This document shows positions 30,050 through 39,266 of a stretch of DNA of 64,000 nucleotides, piece after piece. The notes under the pieces are model-generated. The model was not told the DNA's origin. It saw only the letters and a list, made by a program, of their open reading frames with translations, and did not search any database. Origin of the DNA: Porphyromonas pogonae. GTDB lineage: Bacteria > Bacteroidota > Bacteroidia > Bacteroidales > Porphyromonadaceae. The position numbers were made by a program, and so were the translations under genes. Each line of letters begins with the position of its first letter. Positions within the stretch are counted from its first letter, which is position 1. The stretch is from contig NZ_CP143258.1 of NCBI RefSeq assembly GCF_036320655.1, positions 2,642,001-2,706,000 on the forward strand, given 5' to 3'.

Positions 30050-30063
30050 AATGAACATTCATT
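30050..30063. promoter_or_regulatory. Palindrome upstream of the efflux operon
   Basis: AATGAA-CA-TTCATT, 6-bp perfect arms, 26 nt before the tolC start. A TetR-type repressor site is plausible given how RND operons are usually controlled, but no tetR gene is in the window. 30064-30200 holds nothing else I recognise. Confidence 0.4.
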
Positions 30064-30200
30064 CTCCCTCTTATCAACGCATTTCCGATAATATAATTTG
30101 AATAACTAAAGATATGTTCAACAGCTAATCTAACAATTATGAAATAGCGTCTTTTCTATTTGGGACAAAGCACCTGATTTTCCAAACCTGCCCCGGTGCC

Positions 30201-31415
30201 TCAGGGCAAAAGTAGCGAACTATCGCCATAGCTCAAGAATCTGAATCCGTTTTGCATCGCATAGTCATATACTCTGCGCCAGTCCTCACCAATAAAAGCA
30301 GAAATGAGCAAAAGCAATGTGCTGCGAGGCTGATGAAAATTGGTAATCATCCCCTGCACGATGCGAAAACTATAGCCCGGAGCAATCAAGATACCTGTGG
30401 GAAATACAAGTTGGGATGTATCGTTGCGATCAAGCCAACTCACTAGCGCCTTCAAAGCATCCTCTTTGACCGGCAAGACAAGGTCTTGCGTTGTTCGATA
30501 AGGCTCCCACTGTGTTACGCACAACTCCTCTGCCGTAAGAGAGGGCTGAGCCATCAATTTCACACCCAACCAATACAGACTCTCCAGTGTACGCACAGAG
30601 GTAGTACCTACGGCAACAACCCTCCTGTCCTTGCCCTGAAGCATCTTTTGCAAGGTATCACAATCCACAATAACAAGCTCCTTGTGCATCATGTGTTCTC
30701 CTATCGTATCACTTTTTACGGGTTTGAATGTGCCTGCACCCACATGTAGCGTTACATCCAGTATACCCACCCCCCTACGCTGTAAAGCATCATTGACCTT
30801 TTCAGTAAAATGAAGTCCTGCGGTGGGAGCTGCCACACTACCTTGCTCACGGGCATATACCGTTTGATAAGTGATGAGGTCCGTTTGCTCCGTATCTCTA
30901 TTGAGATAGGGCGGTATAGGCAAGATGCCCATAAACTCCAAGATGTCTCCAAAGGTATACTGCTCACGATCCCATGTAAAATGCACAGTATCGGTATCCA
31001 ACCTATGTGCAGTGAGGGTGATGTTGCCATCAGGATGCTCAATGGTTTTGTGCAGCGGAGCCTCCTTCCACCTCTTGGCATTACCTAACATACAATGCCA
31101 AGAACATCCGATATGTGACTGCAAAGACAATTCGTAAGTATGAGGGTTGATAGGGTCAAGACAAAAAACCTCGACCTGCGCACCGGTATCCTTCCGAAAC
31201 AAAAGTCGTGCACGTATAACCCGTGTATTATTGCGCACCAATAAAGTATCAATGGGCAATACATCAGGCAAATCACTGAATGATGTATAAGAAATATCAC
31301 CTTTACGGTAGACGAGTAATTTAGATGAATCTCGCTCGGTGAGTGGATATTTGGCTATTCTGTCATCAGGAAGATTATAATCGTAATCTATAATCGAAAT
31401 TTGCTCTGTTTCCAT
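30201..31415 (-). CDS. queA: S-adenosylmethionine:tRNA ribosyltransferase-isomerase
   Basis: 404 residues from the ATG at 31415; the TTG at 31424 is inside the -7 box and is rejected. Converts preQ1-tRNA to epoxyqueuosine-tRNA. Seen: DYNLPDDRIAKYPLTERDSSKLLVY at the N-terminus, the DTLLVRNNTRVIRARL block, AAPTAGLHFTEKV, LHVGAGTFKPV and TNFHQPRSTLLLLISAFIGEDWRRVYDYAMQNGFRFLSYGDSSLL at the C-terminus, all family signatures. queF for the preceding step lies about 9 kb away. Confidence 0.96.
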   Translation of the reverse strand: METEQISIIDYDYNLPDDRIAKYPLTERDSSKLLVYRKGDISYTSFSDLPDVLPIDTLLVRNNTRVIRARLLFRKDTGAQVEVFCLDPINPHTYELSLQSHIGCSWHCMLGNAKRWKEAPLHKTIEHPDGNITLTAHRLDTDTVHFTWDREQYTFGDILEFMGILPIPPYLNRDTEQTDLITYQTVYAREQGSVAAPTAGLHFTEKVNDALQRRGVGILDVTLHVGAGTFKPVKSDTIGEHMMHKELVIVDCDTLQKMLQGKDRRVVAVGTTSVRTLESLYWLGVKLMAQPSLTAEELCVTQWEPYRTTQDLVLPVKEDALKALVSWLDRNDTSQLVFPTGILIAPGYSFRIVQGMITNFHQPRSTLLLLISAFIGEDWRRVYDYAMQNGFRFLSYGDSSLLLP

Positions 31416-31421
31416 ACTACG

Positions 31422-31429
31422 CAAAAGTA
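31422..31429 (-). promoter_or_regulatory. -7 box 7 nt before queA
   Basis: TACTTTTG on the minus strand, with the queA ATG 6 nt downstream, implying a very short leader. Confidence 0.5.
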
Positions 31430-31505
31430 CTTAAAATAAGTATAATAGTATGTAAATGCATTATAATATTTTTCTACACAAAAAACGATCTCACCTCTTG
31501 ACAAG

Positions 31506-33036
31506 CTAATCTTTATACACATCTTTTAATTTTTTTGTTTCATGAAAGATAGTACAGTGAGGTGCTCATGGAAAACCTTTAGACCTTTGCATATGGTATT
31601 ATATCCTGGAGGTCCGCCAGATTTTACATAAGCTTTCCATGATCCCAGTCGGGCTATTATCCACGAAGCCCAAGCTAACGAATCTTCCCGAAAAGGATTA
31701 TTCCCATCTTTTGATCGAGGAGACTCTTTATGTAGCATTTCCATCTCTAGATGCAGCATCTCGCACTCTTCCTCTGTAAAGAGTCGATTACATGAAACGC
31801 TCTCATTGGCAGTGTCATATTTTTTCTTTAGAGTCATACACTTTAGCACAACATAGAACCCCATTGCCATAAGCTTTTTCATCGCCATACCGTTTTCTAA
31901 TTGGGCAGAGGTAATACCCAAGCCTTTGGTTTTCATTAATCTAAAGACTTCTTCGATATGCCATCGATACTTGTACCACTGTATAATCCGGAGTGCATCT
32001 TCCTTACTCTTTACTTCGTGCGAGGTGAGCAAACGCCATTCGATAGGCTTTTCACCCTCGGGAACGCTACCGGCATCTTCTCTGACATGAACGTAGTGGC
32101 AGCTAATACTCTTTGAAACATCGTCTTTACCATTACCTGTGTTGCCGAAAGTGACTGGTGCATATTTGACGTCGAACAACGCCTTGCGAGGTTTACGCCT
32201 ATTTTGCCTAGTGATCTGGGATGTGCAACTGAAACTAACCGGTTGTTTATCCAACCATTCGATGATACGTTCTTTTTTAGATTTTGAATCTCCCTCGAGA
32301 AGCCGATTGTGAATGGAGCGAATCAGAAAATCACATCCTTCTTCCAACGTCTTACTCATGACGGTGTAGATATCATTCTCACGATCACCCACCATGGTTT
32401 TACGTAAATTTTCTGGCAAATTCGCGTTTGCCATTTTAGCCGATGCAGCCCAACGAGACGATTCTTTCTCATTAAATCCAATTTTTTTACGCAGCTGTTT
32501 CTTCTGGCGTGCGTCTTTGCGATCTCTGTTATACAACTCAATCGAACTATAACCCATAGGGGTTTCCGTCTCAGGGTCAAAGAGCAAGCAAGGATGAGCA
32601 AAGATGCTGTACTCCGAACTCTTGTTGGTTCCATACCCATAATCTTCGTCATTAGGGTTTAATCGGCCACTGATATTATCAAAAGTAAACTCTGTAGTAT
32701 CCTGAATGCAAAGCACATGCTTAAGATCTTTGCAACATTGTGCGCTATTTGCGGTAACGCAGTCCAAAAACTGATCCATTTTCCATCTTTTATTATTTAG
32801 GAGTCGATAAGCCCCCTGCCTTTCTGCATGATTCTTAAAACAACTGTTCATGACCCCGTCCACACGACGTGTCATTGCTGCCAAGACGAAATATAATCGC
32901 TTAGCGATACGTGCATCTTTTATGACGCCTGAAAATGTTAAGTTACATATATAAAGATACGAAAAAAACAACGAGGATACAATGCAAGAAATTGAATAAA
33001 AGTATGTTAAATCGTTGAGATATGTGTATAGATTAG
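31506..33036 (-). mobile_element. IS4-family, IS50-like insertion sequence (1531 bp)
   Basis: Flanked by a perfect 9-bp duplication CTTGACAAG (31497-31505 and 33037-33045), the size made by IS50/Tn5. Ends CTAATCTTTATACACATCT (left) and its counterpart CTAATCTATACACATATCT (right, complement) keep the TATACACA core of the 19-bp IS50 ends. The duplication falls on the TTGACA box of array locus B, so the box survives on both sides. One transposase gene. Confidence 0.92.
31526..32971 (-). CDS. IS4/IS50-like DDE transposase
   Basis: 481 residues counted from a TTG; no better in-frame start lies upstream of the conserved DARIAKRL motif. N-terminal Tn5-like DNA-binding region (HAERQGAYRLLNNKRWKMDQF). 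Catalytic parts: VLCIQDTTEF (first Asp), MVGDRENDIY (second Asp) and YKYRWHIEEVFRLMKTKGLG, the YREK-type motif with the catalytic Glu. The length equals the Tn5 transposase and no frameshift is seen, so it may be active. Confidence 0.92.
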   Translation of the reverse strand: MFFSYLYICNLTFSGVIKDARIAKRLYFVLAAMTRRVDGVMNSCFKNHAERQGAYRLLNNKRWKMDQFLDCVTANSAQCCKDLKHVLCIQDTTEFTFDNISGRLNPNDEDYGYGTNKSSEYSIFAHPCLLFDPETETPMGYSSIELYNRDRKDARQKKQLRKKIGFNEKESSRWAASAKMANANLPENLRKTMVGDRENDIYTVMSKTLEEGCDFLIRSIHNRLLEGDSKSKKERIIEWLDKQPVSFSCTSQITRQNRRKPRKALFDVKYAPVTFGNTGNGKDDVSKSISCHYVHVREDAGSVPEGEKPIEWRLLTSHEVKSKEDALRIIQWYKYRWHIEEVFRLMKTKGLGITSAQLENGMAMKKLMAMGFYVVLKCMTLKKKYDTANESVSCNRLFTEEECEMLHLEMEMLHKESPRSKDGNNPFREDSLAWASWIIARLGSWKAYVKSGGPPGYNTICKGLKVFHEHLTVLSFMKQKN

Positions 33037-33037
33037 C

Positions 33038-33069
33038 TTGACAAGGGGGGTGTCATTGTTGTATCTTTG
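33038..33069 (+). promoter_or_regulatory. Promoter of repeat-array locus B
   Basis: TTGACA at 33038-33043, 18-nt spacer, TATCTTTG at 33062-33069. TTGACA comes from the IS target duplication, so the promoter looks intact. Confidence 0.7.
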
Positions 33070-33128
33070 CTGACAAGCACCCCTCAAATATATTTATTAC
33101 GTCTATTTACTTTCGGTTTTATATTGTC

Positions 33129-33485
33129 ATGGCTATACTTACAATTACAATAATACATTGCCTTTTAATCGCCATCAGGCTTATTGCTGTGATGGGGGCG
33201 CCGTCTTCACTCATGAGTGCTTTGCCGTCATATCTCTATAATCACTGTTTATACAGAGCCGAGATAGCAGGATGCTACAGCTACGGAGCTATACCACCCG
33301 TGATAAATAAATATCATAGCATGGTGATGATACAAAAAATGCACTACGATATTTGGGAGAGTAATAAGCTTGTATTGACCGAGAGATATATACACATTAA
33401 ATGTGCTGAGCAATATCTTACTCATCCTTACTTACATCAAAACAAGCCAATTGCTACACCGAAATTTACATCTGTATACTTATAA
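33129..33485 (+). CDS. Hypothetical 118-residue protein of array locus B
   Basis: Begins about 60 nt after the locus B promoter. N-terminus is a hydrophobic stretch of about 20 residues (LTITIIHCLLIAIRLIAVMG), possibly a signal or membrane anchor; the remainder is Tyr- and His-rich with three Cys. I recognise no family. The other array loci have no homologous frame, although locus D has the same ATGGCTAT at a matching distance. It may be a real small protein or a chance frame in a non-coding transcript. Confidence 0.4.
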   Translation: MAILTITIIHCLLIAIRLIAVMGAPSSLMSALPSYLYNHCLYRAEIAGCYSYGAIPPVINKYHSMVMIQKMHYDIWESNKLVLTERYIHIKCAEQYLTHPYLHQNKPIATPKFTSVYL

Positions 33486-33575
33486 GTACCTTGGAGATAC
33501 CGTATTGCAGAAAGATCAATCAATTGATTTTATTATCCACATCAAATAATCCATCTTTTTACATAAAATAAAAAA

Positions 33576-33608
33576 GGAGGGCTCAAGGTTGATAACCTAG
33601 AGCTCTCC
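33576..33608 (+). terminator. Terminator hairpin of locus B
   Basis: Stem GGAGGGCTCAAGGTT with AACCTAGAGCTCTCC (a few mismatches), A run before and TTTGGTTTT after. About 40 nt before the array. Confidence 0.7.
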
Positions 33609-33648
33609 TTTGGTTTTATGCAAATATTATAGCTGCTTTGTGTCCGTA

Positions 33649-33748
33649 TTTTAGTTAAAATGTTTCCGTGTTTTAGTTAAGACACGACAGCGTTTTAGTT
33701 AAGACACCAAAACATTACAGCTAAAACACGAAAACGTTTTAACTAAAA
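33649..33748. repeat. 22-bp-period inverted array B
   Basis: Forward cores TTTTAGTTAA at 33649, 33671 and 33693, exactly 22 bp apart, then reverse cores CTAAAA at 33721 and 33743, also 22 bp apart. Units share GTGTTTTAGTTAAGACA with array D. 33749-34029 after it is AT-rich with nothing recognised. Confidence 0.8.
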
Positions 33749-34029
33749 CACGAAAGCAACACCGTTATTATACGTTTCAGAAAGAAAACACCAGTATATC
33801 AGCTCACAATACCTTATTGTAATAACTTATCGAGACAGGAAAAATCTATATCTTTAGAAAATTAAGTATCACAATGTCACACTCATTACCTTATCACAGC
33901 TGTAACACGTTGCTTCTCTTATACTCTATGCCGTTATAGCCATGTAATGGTAACATATTGAAAGCGACGAGCACCCGTTTTTCACAAAAAATCAGATGCA
34001 AAAGGGATAAATTCCCCGCCGAAGCAAAA

Positions 34030-34216
34030 GAGACCGTTGCATAGCAGGCAAATTGCTTCGTTGCTTGCGAGATTCGCGCTTGGTCATTTACCTGAAGTAA
34101 ACTCCCTGTGCACTCACTCTTAGCGCCTTGCACTTTACCCTCTCTGCCCGGTCAAAGTGTCTCTTGTCGGCTTTGCCTCCATAATCCACGAGACTGTTGA
34201 CTTTTGCAACAGTCTT
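34030..34216 (-). mobile_element. 187-bp MITE, copy 4
   Basis: Same element, reverse orientation; the last base differs (T for C). AAAA is on both sides but no perfect 5-bp duplication is seen. Confidence 0.87.
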
Positions 34217-34290
34217 AAAAGGGATTAGAGGCAAGAAAAGCCCTTTAAACAAGAATATATTTACCCCCGGACTCATCATATAATAAAAAA

Positions 34291-34320
34291 CCTGAAACCC
34301 GCTCATAAGCGGATTTCAGG
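34291..34320 (-). terminator. Terminator of the outer membrane protein gene
   Basis: Stem CCTGAAACCCGCT with AGCGGATTTCAGG and a 4-nt loop; on the minus strand it is followed by a T run. Confidence 0.85.
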
Positions 34321-34348
34321 AATATGAAAGGGTTATGACTATAGAAAC

Positions 34349-35053
34349 CTAAAACTCAATACCGGCCTTGAGAATAAGACCATTGTAGCTTTTTCTATAT
34401 TTTCTGACAGTTGTTTTATCCTCATACAGTTCTGTAGTATCGCCCCCCTTGATGGAGTATCCAAGACCTACATACAGAGCCAAGGGTATGCTCTCCGTCT
34501 CTATCGCATAGCGCCCACCTACAGTGAACTCGCCGAGAAAGCCATTGAGCTTGCTCAACCCGAATCCCGCTTTGATATCGGCATACGGAGCAAGCTGACG
34601 GTCAGTCATTTCACCACGCAGATTACCGAAGATTGAAAAGCCTGTAAAACTGTTGTTATGATTTTCACTGATAAAGTCAAAACCGGCTCCAAGCCCTGCA
34701 AAAAAGTTTTTATTGATCTGATATCCGTGTGAGGTGTAGATAGAGAAAGAAGGAACCGCAGGTACCAACCCTATTTCGACAAAACCTCTGTAACCTAAAG
34801 TCTCGGAAGAATCAAAAAGCAGAACGTTTTTGTCCCAGTCCTCTTCTTCCCTGCTGATATCAGATTTCTTGAATAAAACCACATTACCATCAGAAGTCTC
34901 TATTACCAGACTACCGTCTTTGCGGGTATCAATCACGTGTCCTTTTATAATAGAGCCATTCTTGAGATAATACACTTTGTCCTTGGAAGACTGAGCAAAT
35001 ACAGTGCCTGCAACCAAGAGAAAAAGCGTGAAAATAGAGATAAGCTTTTTCAT
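34349..35053 (-). CDS. Outer membrane beta-barrel-like protein
   Basis: 234 residues. Signal peptide to VFAQ (about 21). Residues about 25-65 form a small beta domain (VYYLKNGSIIKGHVIDTRKDGSLVIET), then alternating strands ending EF, as in small outer membrane barrels with a terminal aromatic. Monocistronic, 35 bp after the rny stop. Function unknown. Confidence 0.7.
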   Translation of the reverse strand: MKKLISIFTLFLLVAGTVFAQSSKDKVYYLKNGSIIKGHVIDTRKDGSLVIETSDGNVVLFKKSDISREEEDWDKNVLLFDSSETLGYRGFVEIGLVPAVPSFSIYTSHGYQINKNFFAGLGAGFDFISENHNNSFTGFSIFGNLRGEMTDRQLAPYADIKAGFGLSKLNGFLGEFTVGGRYAIETESIPLALYVGLGYSIKGGDTTELYEDKTTVRKYRKSYNGLILKAGIEF

Positions 35054-35088
35054 GAGTTAATTGAAAGTATAGTTATTAGTTAAGTATT

Positions 35089-36627
35089 TTATTTGGCATA
35101 ACTTATTGATCGAGTTTCACGTATCACTGTTATTTTTACTTGTCCGGGATAAGTCATTTCGTCCTGAATACGTTTTGCCAGTTCACCTGACAAGGTAGCG
35201 ATAGAGGCATCGTCTGTGTTATCGGCACCCACTATTACACGCAGCTCACGACCAGCCTGTATAGCATACGTCTTGACTACTCCGGGATATGAGAGTGCAA
35301 GCTGTTCCAAATCGTTGAGGCGCTTGATGTAAGCCTCTACGATCTCACGGCGAGCTCCGGGACGAGCTCCGCTGATAGCGTCGCACACCTGTACTATGGG
35401 AGCAATGAGAGAAGTCATCTCTATCTCATCATGGTGAGCTCCTACAGCATTGCATATATCAGGTTTCTCCTTGAACTTCTCACAAAGCTTCATTCCCAAA
35501 AGTGCGTGTGGCAATTCGGGTTCGTCATCGGGCACCTTACCGATATCGTGTAGCAGACCTGCCCTCTTGGCTTTCTTGGGATTGAGTCCTAACTCAGACG
35601 CCATGATGGCGCACAGATTGGCTGTTTCACGAGAGTGCTGTAGTAAGTTTTGGCCGTAAGAAGAACGATACTTCATCTTACCTATCATCCTGATGAGTTC
35701 CGGGTGCATGCCGTGAATACCTAAGTCTATCACCGTGCGCTTACCGGTTTCTATCACCTCTTCTTCTACTTGTTTTTTCACCTTTGCTACTACTTCCTCA
35801 ATACGGGCGGGGTGTATACGTCCATCCTGCACCAACTGATGCAGAGCCAAACGTGCCACTTCGCGACGCACGGGATCGAACCCGCTGAGCACTATAGCTT
35901 CGGGGGTATCATCTACGATGATCTCTATACCGGTAGCAGCTTCGAGAGCACGTATGTTACGACCTTCGCGACCGATGATACGTCCTTTGATCTCATCGCT
36001 TTCGATATGGAATACAGTCACTGAGTTTTCTATGGCGGTCTCTGTAGCTACACGCTGTATAGATTGTATCACGATGCGCTTAGCCTCTTTGTTGGCTGTC
36101 ATCTTAGCCTCCTCGAGTATCTCAGACACATAAGCCTCTGCTTGGTCTTTGGCCTCGCTCTTCAAGCTGTCTACCAACCGATCTTTGGCTTCCTCGGCAG
36201 ATAGTCCGCTGAGAGATTCGAGATGCTCAAGCTCTTTGACTCTGAGGTCTTCAAGCTCTACTTTTTTCTTATCGATGATACCCAACTGGGCTGTAAGGTT
36301 TTCTTTGATGGCGTCTATCTCTGCATTTCTTTTGGAGAGTTCGTCCTGTCTTTGGTTCAAAGAATGCTCACGGTTTTTGAGCTTTGATTCTACTTGTTTG
36401 AGTTTGTTGCTACGCTGAGAAACTTGTTGTTCGAGCTCACCCTTGAGCTGGAGGAACTTTTCTTTTACTTCCAAAAGCTTTTTTTGCTTCAGGACTTCCG
36501 ATTCTCTTTTTGCGTCTTCTAGTATTGTCTCTCTTTTCTGCTTGAGGATACGCTCATTCAAAAACCACATGGCAGCCGCTCCCAAAACAAAAGCAAAGGC
36601 AATAAGCAATATTGATCCTATTCCCAT
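35089..36627 (-). CDS. rny: Ribonuclease Y
   Basis: 512 residues. Membrane-anchored endoribonuclease starting mRNA decay. N-terminal helix [18 protein letters not shown], a long coiled coil (about 30-190), KH domain with [17 protein letters not shown] near 217-235, HD domain with [15 protein letters not shown] near 350-365 and a conserved C-terminal domain with [12 protein letters not shown]. Full length. Upstream lies a candidate 6S RNA and zapA. Confidence 0.96.
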   Translation of the reverse strand: MGIGSILLIAFAFVLGAAAMWFLNERILKQKRETILEDAKRESEVLKQKKLLEVKEKFLQLKGELEQQVSQRSNKLKQVESKLKNREHSLNQRQDELSKRNAEIDAIKENLTAQLGIIDKKKVELEDLRVKELEHLESLSGLSAEEAKDRLVDSLKSEAKDQAEAYVSEILEEAKMTANKEAKRIVIQSIQRVATETAIENSVTVFHIESDEIKGRIIGREGRNIRALEAATGIEIIVDDTPEAIVLSGFDPVRREVARLALHQLVQDGRIHPARIEEVVAKVKKQVEEEVIETGKRTVIDLGIHGMHPELIRMIGKMKYRSSYGQNLLQHSRETANLCAIMASELGLNPKKAKRAGLLHDIGKVPDDEPELPHALLGMKLCEKFKEKPDICNAVGAHHDEIEMTSLIAPIVQVCDAISGARPGARREIVEAYIKRLNDLEQLALSYPGVVKTYAIQAGRELRVIVGADNTDDASIATLSGELAKRIQDEMTYPGQVKITVIRETRSISYAK

Positions 36628-36667
36628 ATTCTAATAATTCTTTAGCTAATTATTCTTGTTATAATAT

Positions 36668-36767
36668 CCTGTTTTTACTGTAACGTTTAAGGCGAAACTT
36701 TCATTGACGAGAGCTTTGTGGCCATGAAAAACACAAGGAAGTAACGGGATAGAAATCTAAGAACAGG
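36668..36767 (-). ncRNA. ssrS: Candidate 6S RNA between zapA and rny
   Basis: 147-bp gap between zapA and rny. On the minus strand the ends CCTGTT and AACAGG pair to close a ~100-nt structure, with internal complementary segments CTTGTG/CACAAAG and TTTCAT/ATGAAA. From memory, 6S RNA is often annotated at this zapA-rny position in Bacteroidetes genomes; the identification rests on position and rough folding only. A covariance-model search would settle it. Confidence 0.5.
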
Positions 36768-36774
36768 TCACAGA

Positions 36775-37098
36775 TTAACGATGATAACGAAGCAGAAAAT
36801 CCTCAATAGATTCATTGAGTTCCTCCACCTTACGGTGCAGAGCTTCCTGATTCTTTTCGGCCTTGAGTCTGTGATAATGATAAGCAGCATCCACGGCTGT
36901 CATCATCAGATATCCGTTTGCAGGGATAGTCGACTCATTGGGATATTTATGGCGATAGCCTTCGAGCCTACCCGAGATAAACGAGCCTGCTCTTCTGAAC
37001 AAAGGCTCTTCGTCTCTGGGAATCAACATGGTCAAGTGATTGGAATCTATCACCAAGTTGATACGCTGAATATTATTTTCGCTTTCGGGCTTCAACAT
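36775..37098 (-). CDS. zapA: Cell division protein ZapA
   Basis: 107 residues from the ATG at 37098, which overlaps the stop of the upstream gene by one base (TAATG). Family features: N-terminal beta strands with INLVIDSNHLTMLIPRDEEPLFRRAG, then a C-terminal helix for coiled-coil tetramerisation (AAYHYHRLKAEKNQEALHRKVEELNESI). Stabilises FtsZ rings. Order coiled-coil gene - zapA - ncRNA - rny. Confidence 0.85.
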   Translation of the reverse strand: MLKPESENNIQRINLVIDSNHLTMLIPRDEEPLFRRAGSFISGRLEGYRHKYPNESTIPANGYLMMTAVDAAYHYHRLKAEKNQEALHRKVEELNESIEDFLLRYHR

Positions 37099-37394
37099 TA
37101 TTCGGTTTCTAAAAGTGCTATGCACTTGTCAACATCTCTGATTAATTTTGCCAAACGAGCTTTGGCATCTTTCACCTCTTTATCCTCAGCTGAAAGAGCT
37201 TTGGCTGTCAGTAATGTCCTATTCTTTGTTTCTGCTATTTTAAGCAATTCGTCAAATTCCTTAAGTTGGTTTTCCTGACAGAGAATTGTCTTGCGCAAGG
37301 ACTCAATCTCATCCTGCTGCGCACGAACCAAACCCATCAGCTTTCGAATATTACTTTCGAGCCTCAAAAGGTTTAATTGTTCCCGATCAGTCAT
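37098..37394 (-). CDS. Coiled-coil protein upstream of zapA
   Basis: 98 residues from the ATG at 37394 (the frame extends to a TTG inside the -7 box, which is rejected). Almost entirely heptad-rich helix (LLRLESNIRKLMGLVRAQQDEIESLRK). Resembles ZapB-type or other small division coiled coils, and its one-base overlap with zapA supports a division role. No catalytic motif. Confidence 0.7.
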   Translation of the reverse strand: MTDREQLNLLRLESNIRKLMGLVRAQQDEIESLRKTILCQENQLKEFDELLKIAETKNRTLLTAKALSAEDKEVKDAKARLAKLIRDVDKCIALLETE

Positions 37395-37412
37395 AGCTCC
37401 ACCTTTATAATG

Positions 37413-37420
37413 CAAAAGTA
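37413..37420 (-). promoter_or_regulatory. -7 box of the coiled-coil/zapA operon
   Basis: TACTTTTG on the minus strand, 18 nt before the ATG at 37394. Confidence 0.5.
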
Positions 37421-37450
37421 ACTAATTACTTTGATAAATTTATTAAATCA

Positions 37451-38026
37451 CTACATTTTGAATGTTTTTCTGTGCAAAGGAGTTAATCCGAATATTTCTA
37501 TTGCGGCACGATGAGCCTTTGTAGGGTACCCTTTGTTTGTGCACCAATCATAGGCCGGATAATCCTCTGCCCTGCCTCTCATATAATCGTCTCTATAGGT
37601 TTTGGCCAGAATGGAAGCCGCTGCTATAGAAGCATACTTACCGTCGCCCTTGATAACGCATGTATGCATTATACTCGGGTACGGATCAAATCTGTTACCA
37701 TCGATAAGCAGCCTATCAGGCTTGATGGTCAAGGAGTCAATAGCTTTGTGCATAGCTTTGAAAGATGCATGCAAGATATTGATCTCATCTATTTCTTCAG
37801 GACTGCAAATACCCACCGCCCATGCCAGTGCGGTCTGCTCGATCACAGGGCGAAGCAAATAACGTTTGCGTTCGGTGAGTAGCTTGGAGTCATTGAGTAA
37901 TGGGTGGTAAAAAGTGGGTGGCAAAATAACGGCGGCAGCAAATACAGGGCCTGCCAAGCAACCCCTGCCGGCCTCGTCACAACCACACTCGACAAGTCCG
38001 TCGTCAAGAAAAAAGCTTTCAAGCAT
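37451..38026 (-). CDS. rnhB: Ribonuclease HII
   Basis: 191 residues. Removes ribonucleotides from RNA/DNA hybrids and misincorporated rNMPs. Catalytic DEAGRG motif at about residues 14-22 in [27 protein letters not shown] with the third acid, and SILAKTYRD with [18 protein letters not shown] near the C-terminus. Lies 19 bp downstream of sufS on the same strand. Confidence 0.96.
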   Translation of the reverse strand: MLESFFLDDGLVECGCDEAGRGCLAGPVFAAAVILPPTFYHPLLNDSKLLTERKRYLLRPVIEQTALAWAVGICSPEEIDEINILHASFKAMHKAIDSLTIKPDRLLIDGNRFDPYPSIMHTCVIKGDGKYASIAAASILAKTYRDDYMRGRAEDYPAYDWCTNKGYPTKAHRAAIEIFGLTPLHRKTFKM

Positions 38027-38045
38027 ATTGCCTTCCCCCTAAGCT

Positions 38046-39260
38046 CTAAAGCATGTTTACGGCTCTCTTCAACGAAGAGATGAATATATCTACTTCTTCC
38101 GGGGTATTATAAACTCCCAAAGAAGCTCTCGCTAATGCATGGTAGCCAAAATGCTCTATCAAAGGCTCGGCACAGTGATGCCCCGTACGGATAGCTACCC
38201 CCATACGATCGAGCAACATACCTATATCATAAGGATGTTTGTCTCCGATAGCAAATGACAATACACCGGCCTTACCGGGTGCGGTACCTATAACCTTAGC
38301 TTCAGGGATCTCCAACAGCTGATCTGTAGCGTATGTAAGCAAGTCATGCTCATGCTTGATAATAACATCCAAGCCGATCTCATTCACAAATTGAAGAGCT
38401 TCGGCAAAAGCCGTAGAGCCTACAAAATCGGGAGTACCGGCTTCGAACTTATACGGAAGTTCGTTGTAAGTCGTATGCTCAAAGGTTACTTTGGAAATCA
38501 TCTCGCCACCTCCTTGATAAGGCGGCATAGCGTCTAAAAGAGACCTTTTGCCATACAAAGCTCCTATGCCTGTGGGGCCATAGATTTTGTGTGCGCTGAA
38601 AGCATAAAAATCGGCATCCAGATCCTGTACATCGACAGAAGCATGAGCTATACCCTGAGCTCCGTCGATGAGTACGGGGATATTGTGTCGATGAGCCTCG
38701 GCTATGATTTCCTTGACGGGATTGATAGTACCCAACACGTTACTAACATGGGTTACCGCCACGATGCGGGTTTTCTCATTGAGCAAGGATTTGAAGTGTT
38801 CCAAATCCAGCTCTCCCCGATCATTGATTTTTATTACTTTGAGCGAAGCTCCCTTGCGCTCGCACATCATCTGCCAAGGTACAATATTGGAGTGATGCTC
38901 CATAGTGCTTATAACTACTTCGTCACCATCATGTACAAAGACCTCGCCAAAAGAGAATGCGACCAGATTGATCGACTCCGTAGTACCTCGGGTAAAAAGT
39001 AATTCCGCAGGATCAGGTGCATTGATAAAACGAGCCACAACCTTGCGGGCATTTTCATGCCTTTCTGTTGCTTCCTGACTCAAATAATGCACTCCGCGGT
39101 GTACATTGGCATTGGCTGTACGATACGACTCTTCTATCTTGGCAAGTACACGTAAAGGCTTCTGGGTAGTAGCGGCACTATCCAAATATATCAAGGGTTT
39201 ATTATAAACCCGGGTATTAAGTATAGGGAATTGATCCCTGATTGTATTTATATCAAACAT
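38046..39260 (-). CDS. sufS: Cysteine desulfurase, SufS type
   Basis: 404 residues from the ATG at 39260. PLP enzyme releasing sulfur from cysteine for Fe-S clusters. PLP Lys in FSAHKIYGPTGIGALYGK; catalytic Cys in RTGHHCAEPL, and the ATTQKP N-terminal segment of group II desulfurases. sufBCD and sufE are not in the window, so sufS is separated from its usual partners here. Start defined by the -7 box just upstream. Confidence 0.94.
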   Translation of the reverse strand: MFDINTIRDQFPILNTRVYNKPLIYLDSAATTQKPLRVLAKIEESYRTANANVHRGVHYLSQEATERHENARKVVARFINAPDPAELLFTRGTTESINLVAFSFGEVFVHDGDEVVISTMEHHSNIVPWQMMCERKGASLKVIKINDRGELDLEHFKSLLNEKTRIVAVTHVSNVLGTINPVKEIIAEAHRHNIPVLIDGAQGIAHASVDVQDLDADFYAFSAHKIYGPTGIGALYGKRSLLDAMPPYQGGGEMISKVTFEHTTYNELPYKFEAGTPDFVGSTAFAEALQFVNEIGLDVIIKHEHDLLTYATDQLLEIPEAKVIGTAPGKAGVLSFAIGDKHPYDIGMLLDRMGVAIRTGHHCAEPLIEHFGYHALARASLGVYNTPEEVDIFISSLKRAVNML

Positions 39261-39266
39261 AATAAA

